From Micromonospora parathelypteridis (GTDB lineage: Bacteria; Actinomycetota; Actinomycetes; Mycobacteriales; Micromonosporaceae), in the NCBI RefSeq assembly GCF_014201145.1, contig NZ_JACHDP010000001.1, positions 6,882,001-6,946,000 of the forward strand: a stretch of 64,000 bases of DNA, written 5' to 3'. The position numbers and the translations under genes are program-made. The notes beneath the pieces were generated by a model, which was not told where the DNA came from, did no database searches, and was given only the letters and a program-made list of their open reading frames with translations. Numbering within the stretch: position 1 is the stretch's first letter; every line of letters begins with the position of its first letter. Below are positions 8,208 to 16,674 of the stretch, piece after piece.

Positions 8208-9548
8208 ATGACCTCCCCCCCGCCGGAGCGGCGGCCGAAGGCGCGACTGTTCTCGCGATCGACCTGGCCCGAGGCCCGGCACCTGGCCGACGTGCTGCGT
8301 ACCGAGACGGTCGGTGGCGCGTTGCTGCTGCTCGGCGCCGTGTCAGCGCTGATCTGGGCCAACTCGCCCTGGTCCGACTCGTACACCCGGCTCGGCGGCT
8401 GGGTGCCCTGGCCCGGCGGCGCGCCCTGGCACCTCGACCTGGACCTGGCCAGCTGGGCGGCGGACGGCCTGTTGGCCATCTTCTTCTTCGTGGTGGGCCT
8501 GGAGCTCAAGCGGGAGTTCGTCGCCGGCGAACTCCGCGACCCGCGCAGGGCGGCGCTGCCCGTGGTGGCCGCCCTCGGCGGCATGCTGCTGCCGGCGCTG
8601 ATCTACGTGGCGGTCGTGGTAACCGCCGGCGGGGCAGGGCTGCGCGGCTGGGCCATTCCGACCGCCACCGACATCGCCTTCGCGCTCGCCGTGCTGGCGC
8701 TGGTCAGCTCCCACCTACCCCAGGGGCTACGCGCGTTCCTGCTCACCCTCGCCGTGGTCGACGACCTGTTCGCCATCACCATCATCGCGGTCTTCTACAC
8801 CGCCGACTTCCGTCCCGTTGCGCTGCTCGCGGCGCTGGCGCCGATCGGGCTCTTCGCGTTGCTGGTGCAGCGCGGCCGTACCTGGTGGTGGGCGCTGATC
8901 CCACTCGCGGCCACTGCCTGGGCCTTGGTGCACGCCTCCGGTGTGCACGCCACGGTGGCCGGTGTGCTGCTCGGCTTCACGGTCCCGGTGCTGGCCCGCC
9001 GACCGGCCGGGGCCGCCGGCGGTACGAGGTCGGACGAGGGCGGACTCGCCGCGCACCTGGAGCACCGCTGGCGGCCGGTGTCGGCCGGCATCGCGGTGCC
9101 GATCTTCGCGCTGTTCGCCGCCGGGGTCACCCTGCGCGGCACCGACCTGGGCGCGCTACTGACCGACCCGGTGGTGATCGCCATCGTCGCCGGACTGGTG
9201 CTCGGCAAGAGCATCGGCATCTTCGGCTCGACGTACCTGCTGGCCCGGTTCACCCGCGCCGAGCTGGACGAGGACATCACCTGGTCGGACCTGCGCGGGA
9301 TCGCCCTGCTGGCCGGCGTCGGGTTCACCGTGTCGCTGCTCATCGGCGACCTGGCCTTCGGCACGGGCAGCACGACCGACGACCGGGTCAAGGTGGCCGT
9401 GCTGCTCGGGTCGGTGATCTCCGCCGGGCTGGCCGCCGCGGTGCTCGTCCGCCGCAACGCCACGTACCGCGAGGTGGCGGAGCGGGAGCGGCTGGACGCC
9501 GACGGCGACGGCGTACCCGACGTCTACCAGCGACCCGCCGAGCGCTGA
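8208..9548 (+). CDS. nhaA: Na+/H+ antiporter NhaA
   Basis: Protein of 446 aa; the E. coli protein is 388 aa and the extra length is at both ends. It contains [12 protein letters not shown] near the start, [15 protein letters not shown] (transport-site Asp) and [18 protein letters not shown] with the paired Asp residues that bind Na+ in the family, plus the discontinuous helix [15 protein letters not shown]. It has about 11-12 predicted membrane helices. It exchanges external protons for cytoplasmic Na+ in pH and salt homeostasis. The start ATG at 8208 is the first in frame before the helical region, and the upstream ribosome site is only moderate (GAGGTGAG). Confidence 0.93.
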   Translation: MTSPPPERRPKARLFSRSTWPEARHLADVLRTETVGGALLLLGAVSALIWANSPWSDSYTRLGGWVPWPGGAPWHLDLDLASWAADGLLAIFFFVVGLELKREFVAGELRDPRRAALPVVAALGGMLLPALIYVAVVVTAGGAGLRGWAIPTATDIAFALAVLALVSSHLPQGLRAFLLTLAVVDDLFAITIIAVFYTADFRPVALLAALAPIGLFALLVQRGRTWWWALIPLAATAWALVHASGVHATVAGVLLGFTVPVLARRPAGAAGGTRSDEGGLAAHLEHRWRPVSAGIAVPIFALFAAGVTLRGTDLGALLTDPVVIAIVAGLVLGKSIGIFGSTYLLARFTRAELDEDITWSDLRGIALLAGVGFTVSLLIGDLAFGTGSTTDDRVKVAVLLGSVISAGLAAAVLVRRNATYREVAERERLDADGDGVPDVYQRPAER

Positions 9549-9579
9549 GCGCGGCCGGCGGGTCGGGAACCGACTCCGG

Positions 9580-9777
9580 TCAGTGGCGGCGTTCGGCGGG
9601 CGGCAGGTCCTCGGTCTCGTCGACCAGCGCTTCGGCCGCCGGTGCGGTGAGGTCGTCGCCCGGCACCGCCACCGCCTCGGCACGATCCTGCTCGTCGGGC
9701 TTCCCGCGGGGCGGCGGCTCGGGAGCGGTGGGGTCACCGGAAAAGCCGTACTCGTTCGGTTCGTCGTGCCGGCTCAT
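9580..9777 (-). CDS. Small acidic hypothetical protein
   Basis: Protein of 65 aa with many Asp, Glu and Pro residues and no hydrophobic segment, likely soluble and disordered. Support for coding is the strong ribosome-binding site (GGGAGGATAACCAC then ATG at 9777) and the position 4 bp downstream of the next leftward membrane protein gene, suggesting a three-gene unit. No family is recognised. Confidence 0.55.
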   Translation of the reverse strand: MSRHDEPNEYGFSGDPTAPEPPPRGKPDEQDRAEAVAVPGDDLTAPAAEALVDETEDLPPAERRH

Positions 9778-9781
9778 GTGG

Positions 9782-10105
9782 TTATCCTCCCGTTTTCCCC
9801 GGTTTCGCCTCTAACGCCAACGGTAGGTGCTGATCGTCGACTGCGCAGCGCGCCGGGGATTGTCGCCCGGACCACGGCGGCCGGGTGTTCAATGCCGCCC
9901 CGAGCAGCTGCCGCAGGGCGATGATCGCCGCCGCGCCGGCCAGACCGTTCCAGCCCGGATCACCGGCGAGCCGGAGCAGGCCGGCCGCGGTCAGCAGGTC
10001 CAGCAGGACCCGAACGGCGGTCCGGAGCGCCACGGTGGTGAGCGCGATGACCACACCGACGACCAGGGCCAGCGCGGTGACCACCGTGGCCAGGGTGCCG
10101 ATCAC
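9782..10105 (-). CDS. Small integral membrane protein, function unknown
   Basis: Protein of 107 aa. The N-terminal two thirds form two or three hydrophobic segments (TLATVVTALALVVGVVIALT; a second around LAGAAAIIALRQLLGAAL). The C-terminal third is polar. The GTG start at 10105 overlaps the stop of the DUF1622 gene in a GTGA junction, a strong sign of translational coupling, so the two membrane proteins probably act together. No family is recognised. Confidence 0.6.
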   Translation of the reverse strand: MIGTLATVVTALALVVGVVIALTTVALRTAVRVLLDLLTAAGLLRLAGDPGWNGLAGAAAIIALRQLLGAALNTRPPWSGRQSPARCAVDDQHLPLALEAKPGKTGG

Positions 10106-10464
10106 GTGCGGCGCTCCCGCTCGGCGACCTGCCGCTGCTCCTGGCCGATCTCCCGGCCCAGGAAGTAGTTGAGGGCCGTCCGGATCGTGGCGATCGCCGC
10201 GAGTTGGCCGATCTGGTTGAACGACGGGGACACCGCGGTCCGCAGCACGTCGGCCGCCAACTGGAATTCGAGACCGAGGGTCAGAAACCGGCCCAGCGAG
10301 AGCCGGATCGGGGTGAAGACGGCGGCGGTGCGGTGTCGTAGCCCTTCGACCACGAACCGCACCGCCGCCCAGACCGCGCCGACGAAGATCACCAGAGCGC
10401 CGGCCACCTCCACCACGGCAACCAGCACCTGGTCGCCGTGTCGCAACAGCTCGGCCGGCTCCAC
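10102..10464 (-). CDS. DUF1622 family membrane protein
   Basis: Protein of 120 aa with two to three membrane segments. The order matches DUF1622: an N-terminal helix with AGALVIFVGAVWAAVRFV, a basic loop, the phrase RLSLGRFLTLGLEFQLAADVL, then IGQLAAIATIRTALNYFLGREI. The family is found across bacteria without a known function. First gene of a leftward three-gene unit with the 107-aa and 65-aa proteins. Confidence 0.8.
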   Translation of the reverse strand: MEPAELLRHGDQVLVAVVEVAGALVIFVGAVWAAVRFVVEGLRHRTAAVFTPIRLSLGRFLTLGLEFQLAADVLRTAVSPSFNQIGQLAAIATIRTALNYFLGREIGQEQRQVAERERRT

Positions 10465-10503
10465 CCCGGGCCGTTACCCGCCCTCGGGGCGGCTAGTCGG
10501 CGC

Positions 10504-11091
10504 TCAGGTCAGCTCGTTCACCGCCTCCAGGATCAGCCAGAGCCCCGAGATGGCGAACAGGATCGCGGCACCGTACTTGATGACCTTCTCCGGCAGCCGG
10601 CGACCGAGCATCCGGCCGACCAGGATGGCAAGCGCGTCCGCCGCGACCATGCCGATGGTGGAGCCGAGCCAGGTGCCGAACCAGCCGTACTTGGTGGCGA
10701 GCGTGATCGTGGCGAGCATCGTCTTGTCGCCCAACTCGGCCAGGAAGAACGCCACCGACACCGCCACGATCGCGGTCTTGCTGGTCTTCTCCGCCTTGCG
10801 CTTCTCCTCCTCGGTGAGCTTGTCCCCGCGCAGGGTCCACGCACCGAAACCGAGGAACGCCACGCCGGCCACCAGGGAGATCCAGTCGGTGGGCAGCACC
10901 GCACCGAGACCCACACCGATGGCGACCGACGCCAGGTGCACCACCGCAGTGGCGACGGTGATGCCGATCAGCACCGGGATCGGCTTGAACCGCGTGGCGA
11001 AGGTCAACGCCATCAACTGGGACTTGTCCCCCAGCTCGGCGACGAAAATGACGCCGAAGCTGATGACCAGCGCGGCGAAAAATCCCTCCAT
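10504..11091 (-). CDS. GDT1/TMEM165 (UPF0016) family manganese exporter
   Basis: Protein of 195 aa. The ATG at 11091 has AAGGA 5 nt upstream; a TTG six codons earlier is less likely. Two inverted halves each carry the family motif E-x-G-D-(K/R)-(S/T): AELGDKSQLMAL near the start and AELGDKTMLATI in the second half, with a charged loop (LTEEEKRKAEKTS) between. The acidic residues of the two motifs form the cation path. Bacterial members (MneA type) export Mn2+ and protect against Mn overload. The upstream yybP-ykoY riboswitch independently supports this: the gene should be switched on when cytoplasmic Mn2+ rises. Confidence 0.92.
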   Translation of the reverse strand: MEGFFAALVISFGVIFVAELGDKSQLMALTFATRFKPIPVLIGITVATAVVHLASVAIGVGLGAVLPTDWISLVAGVAFLGFGAWTLRGDKLTEEEKRKAEKTSKTAIVAVSVAFFLAELGDKTMLATITLATKYGWFGTWLGSTIGMVAADALAILVGRMLGRRLPEKVIKYGAAILFAISGLWLILEAVNELT

Positions 11092-11160
11092 GACATCCTT
11101 CCCGTTCAATGCCGGGAGGAGGTACAGGGGCGCCCTCGACCCGGCTGCAACAGCCTGAGT

Positions 11161-11255
11161 CGAAGGTCTCGCCCGCCCCGGAAACCCGAGGCCGCGTGGC
11201 CGGATGCGGAACGCACCAGTATGTCGACCACGACATTGGGGGCTACTCCCCTTCG
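11161..11255 (-). promoter_or_regulatory. yybP-ykoY manganese riboswitch
   Basis: On the minus strand the RNA begins CGAAGGGGAGTAGCC (11255-11241) and closes with GGCGAGACCTTCG (ending at 11161). AAGGGGAGUAGC and CGAGACCUU are the two most conserved blocks of the class, and the outer ends (CGAAGG with CCTTCG) form the closing stem. A GC-rich internal stem lies between. It sits about 70 nt upstream of the Mn exporter start. Known members bind Mn2+ and turn on Mn efflux genes. Confidence 0.9.
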
Positions 11256-11307
11256 CGCGACCAGCCTAACCGATCACCGCGGGCCCGGTCGGGGTGGGTG
11301 GAAAGGC

Positions 11308-12279
11308 TCACCGTGCCCGGGCCAGCGTGACCCCGAAGAGCCCGTCCACGTCGGTCCAGAACTCCGTCGTGACGAAGCCGGCCGTGGTCAGCTCCGCGGC
11401 GATCCCCTCCGGGTGGAACTTCGCCGAGACCTCGGTACGGAGTTGCTCCCCCGCGGCGAAGTCGACGGTCATGTCCAGGGTCCGCACCTGCACACGCATC
11501 GGGCGGGTCGCCCGCAACCGCATCTCGATCCACTCCTGGGCCGGGTCCCAGAGAGCGACGTGCGCGAACGCCCCCGGGTCGAAGTCGGCGTCCAACTCCC
11601 GATTGATCACGTGCAGCACATTGCGGTTGAACTCGGCGGTGACCCCGGCGGCGTCGTCGTACGCGGGCACGATCACCGACGGGTCCTTGACCAGGTCGGT
11701 GCCGAGCAACAGCCAGTCGCCAACCTCCAGCGCGGCGCGCATCGCCGTCAGGAACTCGGCCCGCTCGGCGGGCAGCAGGTTGCCGATGGTGCCGCCGAGG
11801 AACACCACCAGCCGACGGCCGCCGGTGGGCAGCCGGTCCAGTTGCCGGGTGAAGTCACCGACGATGCCCCGGACCCGCAGGCTCGGATAGTCGGCGGCGA
11901 TCTGGGCGGTGGACCCCCGCAGCGCGCTCACCGACACGTCGAGCGGGACGAACGTGCCCAGCCCGCCCCGACGGGCGAACGCGTCCAGCAGCAGCCGAGT
12001 CTTGTCCGACGAACCGGAGCCCAACTCGATCAGGGTCTTGGCCCCGGTCAGCTCCGCGATGTCGGGGGCGTGCGCGGCCAGCACGGCCCGTTCGGCCCGG
12101 GTCGGGTAGTACTCGGGAAGTCGGGTGATCTCCTCGAACAGCTCGCTGCCCCGGGCGTCGTAGAACCACTTCGGGGGCAGCCACTTCTGCCCGGCGCTCA
12201 GACCGGCCCGGACGTCGTCGCGCAGGCCGCGCTCCAGGTCACGCTCCTCGAGGTAGATCTCCAGCGGTTCCGCGGTCAT
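11308..12279 (-). CDS. egtD: L-histidine N-alpha-methyltransferase EgtD
   Basis: Protein of 323 aa. The ATG at 12279 is preceded by GAGAGGCG; a TTG at 12303 is an unlikely longer start. It has KWLPPKWFYDARGSELFEEIT, the SAM-binding motif LIELGSGSSDKTRLLL and the family stretch LVVFLGGTIGNLLP. The enzyme trimethylates L-histidine to hercynine with three SAM, the first committed step of ergothioneine synthesis. Fourth gene of the egtABCD operon, 48 bp after egtC. Confidence 0.97.
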   Translation of the reverse strand: MTAEPLEIYLEERDLERGLRDDVRAGLSAGQKWLPPKWFYDARGSELFEEITRLPEYYPTRAERAVLAAHAPDIAELTGAKTLIELGSGSSDKTRLLLDAFARRGGLGTFVPLDVSVSALRGSTAQIAADYPSLRVRGIVGDFTRQLDRLPTGGRRLVVFLGGTIGNLLPAERAEFLTAMRAALEVGDWLLLGTDLVKDPSVIVPAYDDAAGVTAEFNRNVLHVINRELDADFDPGAFAHVALWDPAQEWIEMRLRATRPMRVQVRTLDMTVDFAAGEQLRTEVSAKFHPEGIAAELTTAGFVTTEFWTDVDGLFGVTLARAR

Positions 12280-12327
12280 CGGTTCGCCTCTCTGCTCGAT
12301 CAACCGTTGCGTGCCCGACCGGTGCGC

Positions 12328-13074
12328 TCACCGGATCGGCAGTGGACGTACCAGCACCTCTCCCGGGGCGGCGGTGACCAGATGCCCCTCCGGCACCACC
12401 CGCCACCCGGGATCGTCGTCGTGCGGCTCGGAGGCGAGCAGCACCGAACCCGGCGCCTCGCGTACCGACAGCGCGTGCCCGGCCACGCTGGCCACCACCC
12501 GGCGGCCATCGGTGAGCAGCAGGTTGAGCCGGGACCCGGGGGCAGCCGCGGCGACGTCGGCCACCGTCCGCCCGACCGCCTCGGCCGGGTCCTCGCCAGC
12601 ACGCAGCCGATGCCGCACCAACGCCCAGAGCAGCGCCGAGTCGGTGGCGGCGTCCAAGGTGAGCAGGTCGCGCACCGGCAGGTCGGCGGCGAGCGGCACC
12701 ACGGCGTCCGGCCAGCCGCGGACCACACCGTTGTGGCTGAACAACCACCGCCCCTCGGCGAAGGGCGCGGCCGCGCCGTCGAGCACCGCCATCCCGACGG
12801 TGGCCGAGCGCACCGCCGCGAGTAGCGCACCGCTGCGGGTCACCGCGGCAAGCTGAGCGATGGTCGGGTCGCTCCAGATCGGCTGCGCCCGCCGATAACG
12901 CACCGGCTCACCATCGCCCGGGTACCAGCCGACCCCGAACCCGTCGGCGTTGATGGTGCCGCCGCCGCGCATGTCGCGGGGCGCCCACGACTGCCGCGCC
13001 AGCGAGTGCGCGGGGTCGAACAGAACCTCGGCCAGAGTGACCGGCGGCCCCAGGTAGGCCAGGTGGCGACACAT
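12328..13074 (-). CDS. egtC: Gamma-glutamyl-hercynylcysteine sulfoxide hydrolase EgtC
   Basis: Protein of 248 aa. It must start at the ATG at 13074 so that Cys2 (MCRHLAYLG) becomes the N-terminal nucleophile after Met removal, as in class-II glutamine amidotransferase folds. NADGFGVGWYP and LFSHNGVVRGW fit the family. The enzyme removes the gamma-glutamyl group from the EgtB product. It lies 40 bp downstream of egtB and 48 bp upstream of egtD. Confidence 0.95.
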   Translation of the reverse strand: MCRHLAYLGPPVTLAEVLFDPAHSLARQSWAPRDMRGGGTINADGFGVGWYPGDGEPVRYRRAQPIWSDPTIAQLAAVTRSGALLAAVRSATVGMAVLDGAAAPFAEGRWLFSHNGVVRGWPDAVVPLAADLPVRDLLTLDAATDSALLWALVRHRLRAGEDPAEAVGRTVADVAAAAPGSRLNLLLTDGRRVVASVAGHALSVREAPGSVLLASEPHDDDPGWRVVPEGHLVTAAPGEVLVRPLPIR

Positions 13075-13114
13075 CAGCGCACCCCGCCCGCCGGGCCGCC
13101 GCCCGCGCGGTGAC

Positions 13115-14452
13115 TCACCGGTACGACTCCTCCGGTCGGGCATCACGGGCGCAACGGAAACCGCTGAAGATCTGCCGGCGGATCGGATAGTCCCAGTTGC
13201 GGAAGGTGCCCCGGCAGGCCGAACGGTCGGTGCCGAACGAGCCACCGCGCAACACCCGGTGGTCGTCGCCGAAGAAGACCTCCGAGTATTCGCGGTAGGG
13301 AAACGCGGTGAAGCCGGGATGCCCCTTGAACGTGGTCGACGTCCACTCCCACACGTCACCGATGAGCTGGTGCACACCCAACGGCGAGGCACCAGCCGGG
13401 TACGCGCCCACCGGCGCCGGCCGCAGATGGCGTTGGTCGAGGTTGGCGTGGGCCTCGGTCGGGTCGTCATCGCCCCAGGGGTAACGGCGGGACCGACCGG
13501 TCTCCGGATCCCACCGGGCCGCCTTCTCCCACTCCGCCTCGGTCGGCAGCCGCTTGCCGGCCCACGCCGCGTACGCCTGCGCCTCGTACCAGCACACGTG
13601 CACCACCGGCTCGTCGGCGCGGACCCGACCCCACTGGCCGAAGCGCCGGTACGACCACTCGTCGCCGTCACGGCGCCAGTGCATCGGCGCGCTGAGCCGC
13701 TCCCGAAGCCGATGTGCCCACCCGGCCGGGCTCCACCAGCGCTGATCGGTGTAGCCGCCGTCGGCGATGAAGGCTGCGTACTGACCATTGGTGACCGGAG
13801 CGGCGTCGATGACGTACGCCGGCAGGTCGACGCGGTGCGCGGGACGTTCGTTGTCCAGAGCCCACGGGTCGGTGTCGGTGCCCATCATGAAATCGCCGGC
13901 CGGCACCAGCACCTCCGCGCCGACCCGAACGGACGGCTCGGGCGGCGGCGGAGCGTGCAGCACCGCCGACCCCGAGCGCAGTTGGTGGGTGGCGAGCATG
14001 GTCTCGTCGTGCTGCTGCTCGTGCTGGACGATCATGCCGAAGGCGAACCCGTCGGCGACCAGCGGCCGCTCGGTGAACGCCACCGCGTCGAGCAGGTCGT
14101 GCACCTTGTCCCGGACGGTGCCCAGGTAGGCGCGCGCCTCGGCGGGCGGCAGCAACGGCAGCGCGGGGCGATCCCGTCGCGGCTGCTTGAACGCGTCGTA
14201 AAGCTCGTCGATGTCGCACCGGACCGGCTCGCGGCCCCCGACGTCGCGGACCAGCCAGAGCTCCTCCTGGTTGCCCACGTGGGCAAGGTCCCAGACCAGC
14301 GGCGACATCAGCGGTGAGTGTTGGCGCATCAGGTCGGCGTCGTCGACCACCTCGGTCAGCAGCATGGTGCGGGAGCGGGCCCGGGCCAACTCCGCCGCGA
14401 TCCGCTCACGCAACTGCTCCCCGTCGACGTGTTCCCTCGTGCTCGCGGTCAC
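13115..14452 (-). CDS. egtB: Hercynine oxygenase (iron-dependent sulfoxide synthase) EgtB
   Basis: Protein of 445 aa. The GTG at 14452 overlaps the egtA stop (GTGA) and has an AAGGTGA site; longer in-frame starts would run deep into egtA. The N-terminal DinB-like domain supplies the iron ligands (His in DLAHVGNQEELW and the pair in IVQHEQQHDE). The C-terminal FGE-sulfatase-like domain has VPAGDFMMGTD, RLPTEAEWEKAAR, GDVWEWTSTTF and RVLRGGSF. It joins gamma-glutamylcysteine and hercynine using O2. Presence of egtA and egtC predicts the mycobacterial (gamma-glutamylcysteine) route. Confidence 0.97.
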   Translation of the reverse strand: MTASTREHVDGEQLRERIAAELARARSRTMLLTEVVDDADLMRQHSPLMSPLVWDLAHVGNQEELWLVRDVGGREPVRCDIDELYDAFKQPRRDRPALPLLPPAEARAYLGTVRDKVHDLLDAVAFTERPLVADGFAFGMIVQHEQQHDETMLATHQLRSGSAVLHAPPPPEPSVRVGAEVLVPAGDFMMGTDTDPWALDNERPAHRVDLPAYVIDAAPVTNGQYAAFIADGGYTDQRWWSPAGWAHRLRERLSAPMHWRRDGDEWSYRRFGQWGRVRADEPVVHVCWYEAQAYAAWAGKRLPTEAEWEKAARWDPETGRSRRYPWGDDDPTEAHANLDQRHLRPAPVGAYPAGASPLGVHQLIGDVWEWTSTTFKGHPGFTAFPYREYSEVFFGDDHRVLRGGSFGTDRSACRGTFRNWDYPIRRQIFSGFRCARDARPEESYR

Positions 14453-15747
14453 GGCGTCACCTTTCGTTCGCGACTGCGGGGCTGTCGATTCGCGGCGGCC
14501 AGCCGTCGTCGTACGCCTCGCTGGATCTCGTCGTGGATGCCGGCCGGCAGGTCCAGCCGGGGCAGCGTGGTCAGGGCCAGGTCGAGCAGCGCCGCCGCGG
14601 CGGCAGCCAGCGCCGGGTCGGCGAGGCCGTGGCGAGCGGCGGCCGACCAGCGGTGTGCCACCGGTGCGGCGATCGCGTACGCCGCGCGCACCGTGCCCGG
14701 GTCGGTGAACAGGGCGGTCAGCACCGCCAGCGGGAGCCGCCAGTCCCGGTCGGGTTGGGCGTCCAGGTAGCGCAGCTCCAGGTAGCCGCGCGGCCGCACG
14801 GGCGGAAAGAGGGTGCTCACGTGGTAGTCGAGGTCGTCGGTGGTCGGCGGGCGGGGCAGTGCGCCGTCGAGCCAGTCGGCGAACGTCACGTTCGGGGGCG
14901 GTGCCCAGTCGGGGCCCTGCCGGCGCAGGCAGAGCAGCGGCGCGGCGAGCACATAGCGGATCCAGCTGGCGGTCGGGTCCTCGTCGACATCGCCGGGCAT
15001 CCAGACCGGGCGGGTGCGGGCCGGATCGATGGCCAGCCAGGCGGCCATCCGCGCGGAAGCCCACCCGGTGCGGCGCCCGGCGTGCCGGCTGGCCGAGGCG
15101 AACACCGCGAGCAGCGGCGGCCCGACCGCGTGGGCGGCCGCCCAACGGGCCGCGACCTGCTCCGGCTCGCCGGCGTCGAGGCAGACCTGCAGGCCGGCGG
15201 TGCTGTACATCATCGTGCGGCCGGCCGGACCGTGCCGGTCGAAGGCGCCGCGCATCGCGCGGTAGCGGGGAGTTTCCAACACCGGGCGGGGCCGTCGGTG
15301 TGGGTCGATGCCGCTGCGGCCGAGGATCAGCCCGGCGGCGGCCAGCAGGTCGGTGACCTGGGCGATGTCGGCCTCGGTGGCCTGGATCAACGCGGTGACC
15401 GAGGGGCGGGGCGGGGTGGAGATCTCCAACTGGCCACCCGGCTCCAGGGTCACCATGCCGCCGTGTCGCAGCGGCTCGGCCGGGCTGGTGGCATCAAGCG
15501 TGGCGGGGCTGTGCCGCCCGAGCGCCGCTCGCAGCCGCGTCGGGTCGACGGGGCGGGCGGGATCGGCGGCGTCGTGCACGGTCCATTCCAGTTCGACGCC
15601 GGTGAGTGTCGGTGGGCCGGTCTTGAAGCAGATCCGGGCGAGGTGCCGGCCTGCGGCTGCGGACTCGCGCAGGATGGCGCTGCGGTCCAGCTCGGGTGAC
15701 GTCACCAACGGTCGGGGCCCCCTCTCCGTCTGCCGGCTCCGGGACAC
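14449..15747 (-). CDS. egtA: Glutamate-cysteine ligase EgtA
   Basis: Protein of 432 aa from the GTG at 15747; a second GTG at 15705 (VTSPEL) is equally possible since neither has a strong ribosome site. GVELEWTVHD, EPGGQLEIST, RTMMYSTAGLQVCLD and YLELRYLDAQPDRDW match the GCS2-type ligase fold and its metal and substrate residues. It makes gamma-glutamylcysteine for EgtB. First gene of the leftward egtA-egtB-egtC-egtD operon; coupled to egtB by a 4-bp overlap. Confidence 0.93.
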   Translation of the reverse strand: MSRSRQTERGPRPLVTSPELDRSAILRESAAAGRHLARICFKTGPPTLTGVELEWTVHDAADPARPVDPTRLRAALGRHSPATLDATSPAEPLRHGGMVTLEPGGQLEISTPPRPSVTALIQATEADIAQVTDLLAAAGLILGRSGIDPHRRPRPVLETPRYRAMRGAFDRHGPAGRTMMYSTAGLQVCLDAGEPEQVAARWAAAHAVGPPLLAVFASASRHAGRRTGWASARMAAWLAIDPARTRPVWMPGDVDEDPTASWIRYVLAAPLLCLRRQGPDWAPPPNVTFADWLDGALPRPPTTDDLDYHVSTLFPPVRPRGYLELRYLDAQPDRDWRLPLAVLTALFTDPGTVRAAYAIAAPVAHRWSAAARHGLADPALAAAAAALLDLALTTLPRLDLPAGIHDEIQRGVRRRLAAANRQPRSRERKVTP

Positions 15748-15866
15748 TGTGCCACCGTAAACCCGCCCACCGACACCGTCGGGGGCGTGTACGACGCCAC
15801 CAACCTCTGTCTAACAGACGAATTTCCCGTGCAGGGCGGAACGGAAACGCGCCAGCCGCCGACCAT

Positions 15867-16658
15867 TTACCTCGGGGCGGGGTGGCCCGTCGGTGGGGGT
15901 GAGGGCTTGGGCTTCACCGATTCGGACGGCTTGGGCTCGGGCACCAACCGCTGGCAGTACGCCTCCACCTGGTCGGCGCTGCCGGCGGCGGTCACCAGCC
16001 TCTTGAAGGCCGGCGTCCGCAGCGCCTTCTCCCGCTGCTCGGGCTTCTTGGCCTGCCAGGCGCGGCAGAGGCCGTGCAACTGGCCCTCGGGCGGGGTGTG
16101 AGCCGGCGGGGTGCCGGGAGGCGGCATGCCGGGGGACGGTGGGCCTTGGGACGGCGTGCCGGGCGACGGCGTGCCCGGGGACGGCGACCGTCTGGGGTCG
16201 CCGGACGTGGACGCCCCCGTATCAGGGGTCGGTGACGTGCTGGTCGGCGCCGGCGGGACCGGGTCCGGCGCCCAGTCCCGGGTGGTGACCGCGGCGAAGG
16301 CGGCGCCCGCCGTGGCGGTGGCCGCCACGGCGCCGATCCAGGCCACCGCGCCGGTGGTCAGCCGACGACGGCGCGGCCGGTGCGGCACCGAGGGCGCCGG
16401 GTTCTCCCGGGCGGCCCGGAACGCGGCCAGCGCGGCTTCCTCGCCAACCAGCTCTCCGGGCCGGATCGGGCCGGCGGCCGCGGCGAGCAACCCGGCCACC
16501 GGCTCGGCTGGGGCAGGCACGCGGACCTGAGGTGACGTCACGTCCCCGACGGGCGGCGTGGCGCGGCGGACCTGATCCGACGTGGTGGCCACGGTGGCGC
16601 GGGCCGAGTCGAGCAGCCGTTCGGTCTCGGCGTGGTCGGCCCGCCGGAACGGGTTCAT
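15867..16658 (-). CDS. Single-pass membrane protein downstream of an ECF sigma factor
   Basis: Protein of 263 aa starting at the ATG at 16658, 16 bp after the sigma gene stop. It has an N-terminal cytoplasmic part of about 105 residues, an Arg cluster (HRPRRRRLTTG), one membrane helix (AVAWIGAVAATATAGAAFAAV), then an extracellular Pro/Ser/Thr region with repeats of PSPGTP type and a small Cys-containing C-terminal domain (LHGLCRAWQAKK ... VEAYCQRLV). Topology and position suit an anti-sigma or sensing partner, but no zinc-binding HxxxCxxC motif or recognised anti-sigma domain is visible, so function is inferred only from context. Confidence 0.65.
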   Translation of the reverse strand: MNPFRRADHAETERLLDSARATVATTSDQVRRATPPVGDVTSPQVRVPAPAEPVAGLLAAAAGPIRPGELVGEEAALAAFRAARENPAPSVPHRPRRRRLTTGAVAWIGAVAATATAGAAFAAVTTRDWAPDPVPPAPTSTSPTPDTGASTSGDPRRSPSPGTPSPGTPSQGPPSPGMPPPGTPPAHTPPEGQLHGLCRAWQAKKPEQREKALRTPAFKRLVTAAGSADQVEAYCQRLVPEPKPSESVKPKPSPPPTGHPAPR

Positions 16659-16674
16659 CCAGAATCCCCTCACG

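Noticed and set aside
10438..12825. 795-codon open frame on the plus strand
   Set aside because: It runs antisense to the Mn exporter and egtD/egtC, has low-complexity Arg/Gly/Gln composition and no recognisable domain; long antisense frames are normal at this GC content.
12328..13788. A 486-aa protein extending egtC upstream
   Set aside because: The extension overlaps egtB in another frame; Cys2 catalysis requires the start at 13074.
15043..15145. In-frame start of egtB far upstream at 15145
   Set aside because: It would lie within egtA; the GTG at 14452 has a ribosome site and coupled overlap and gives the normal family length.
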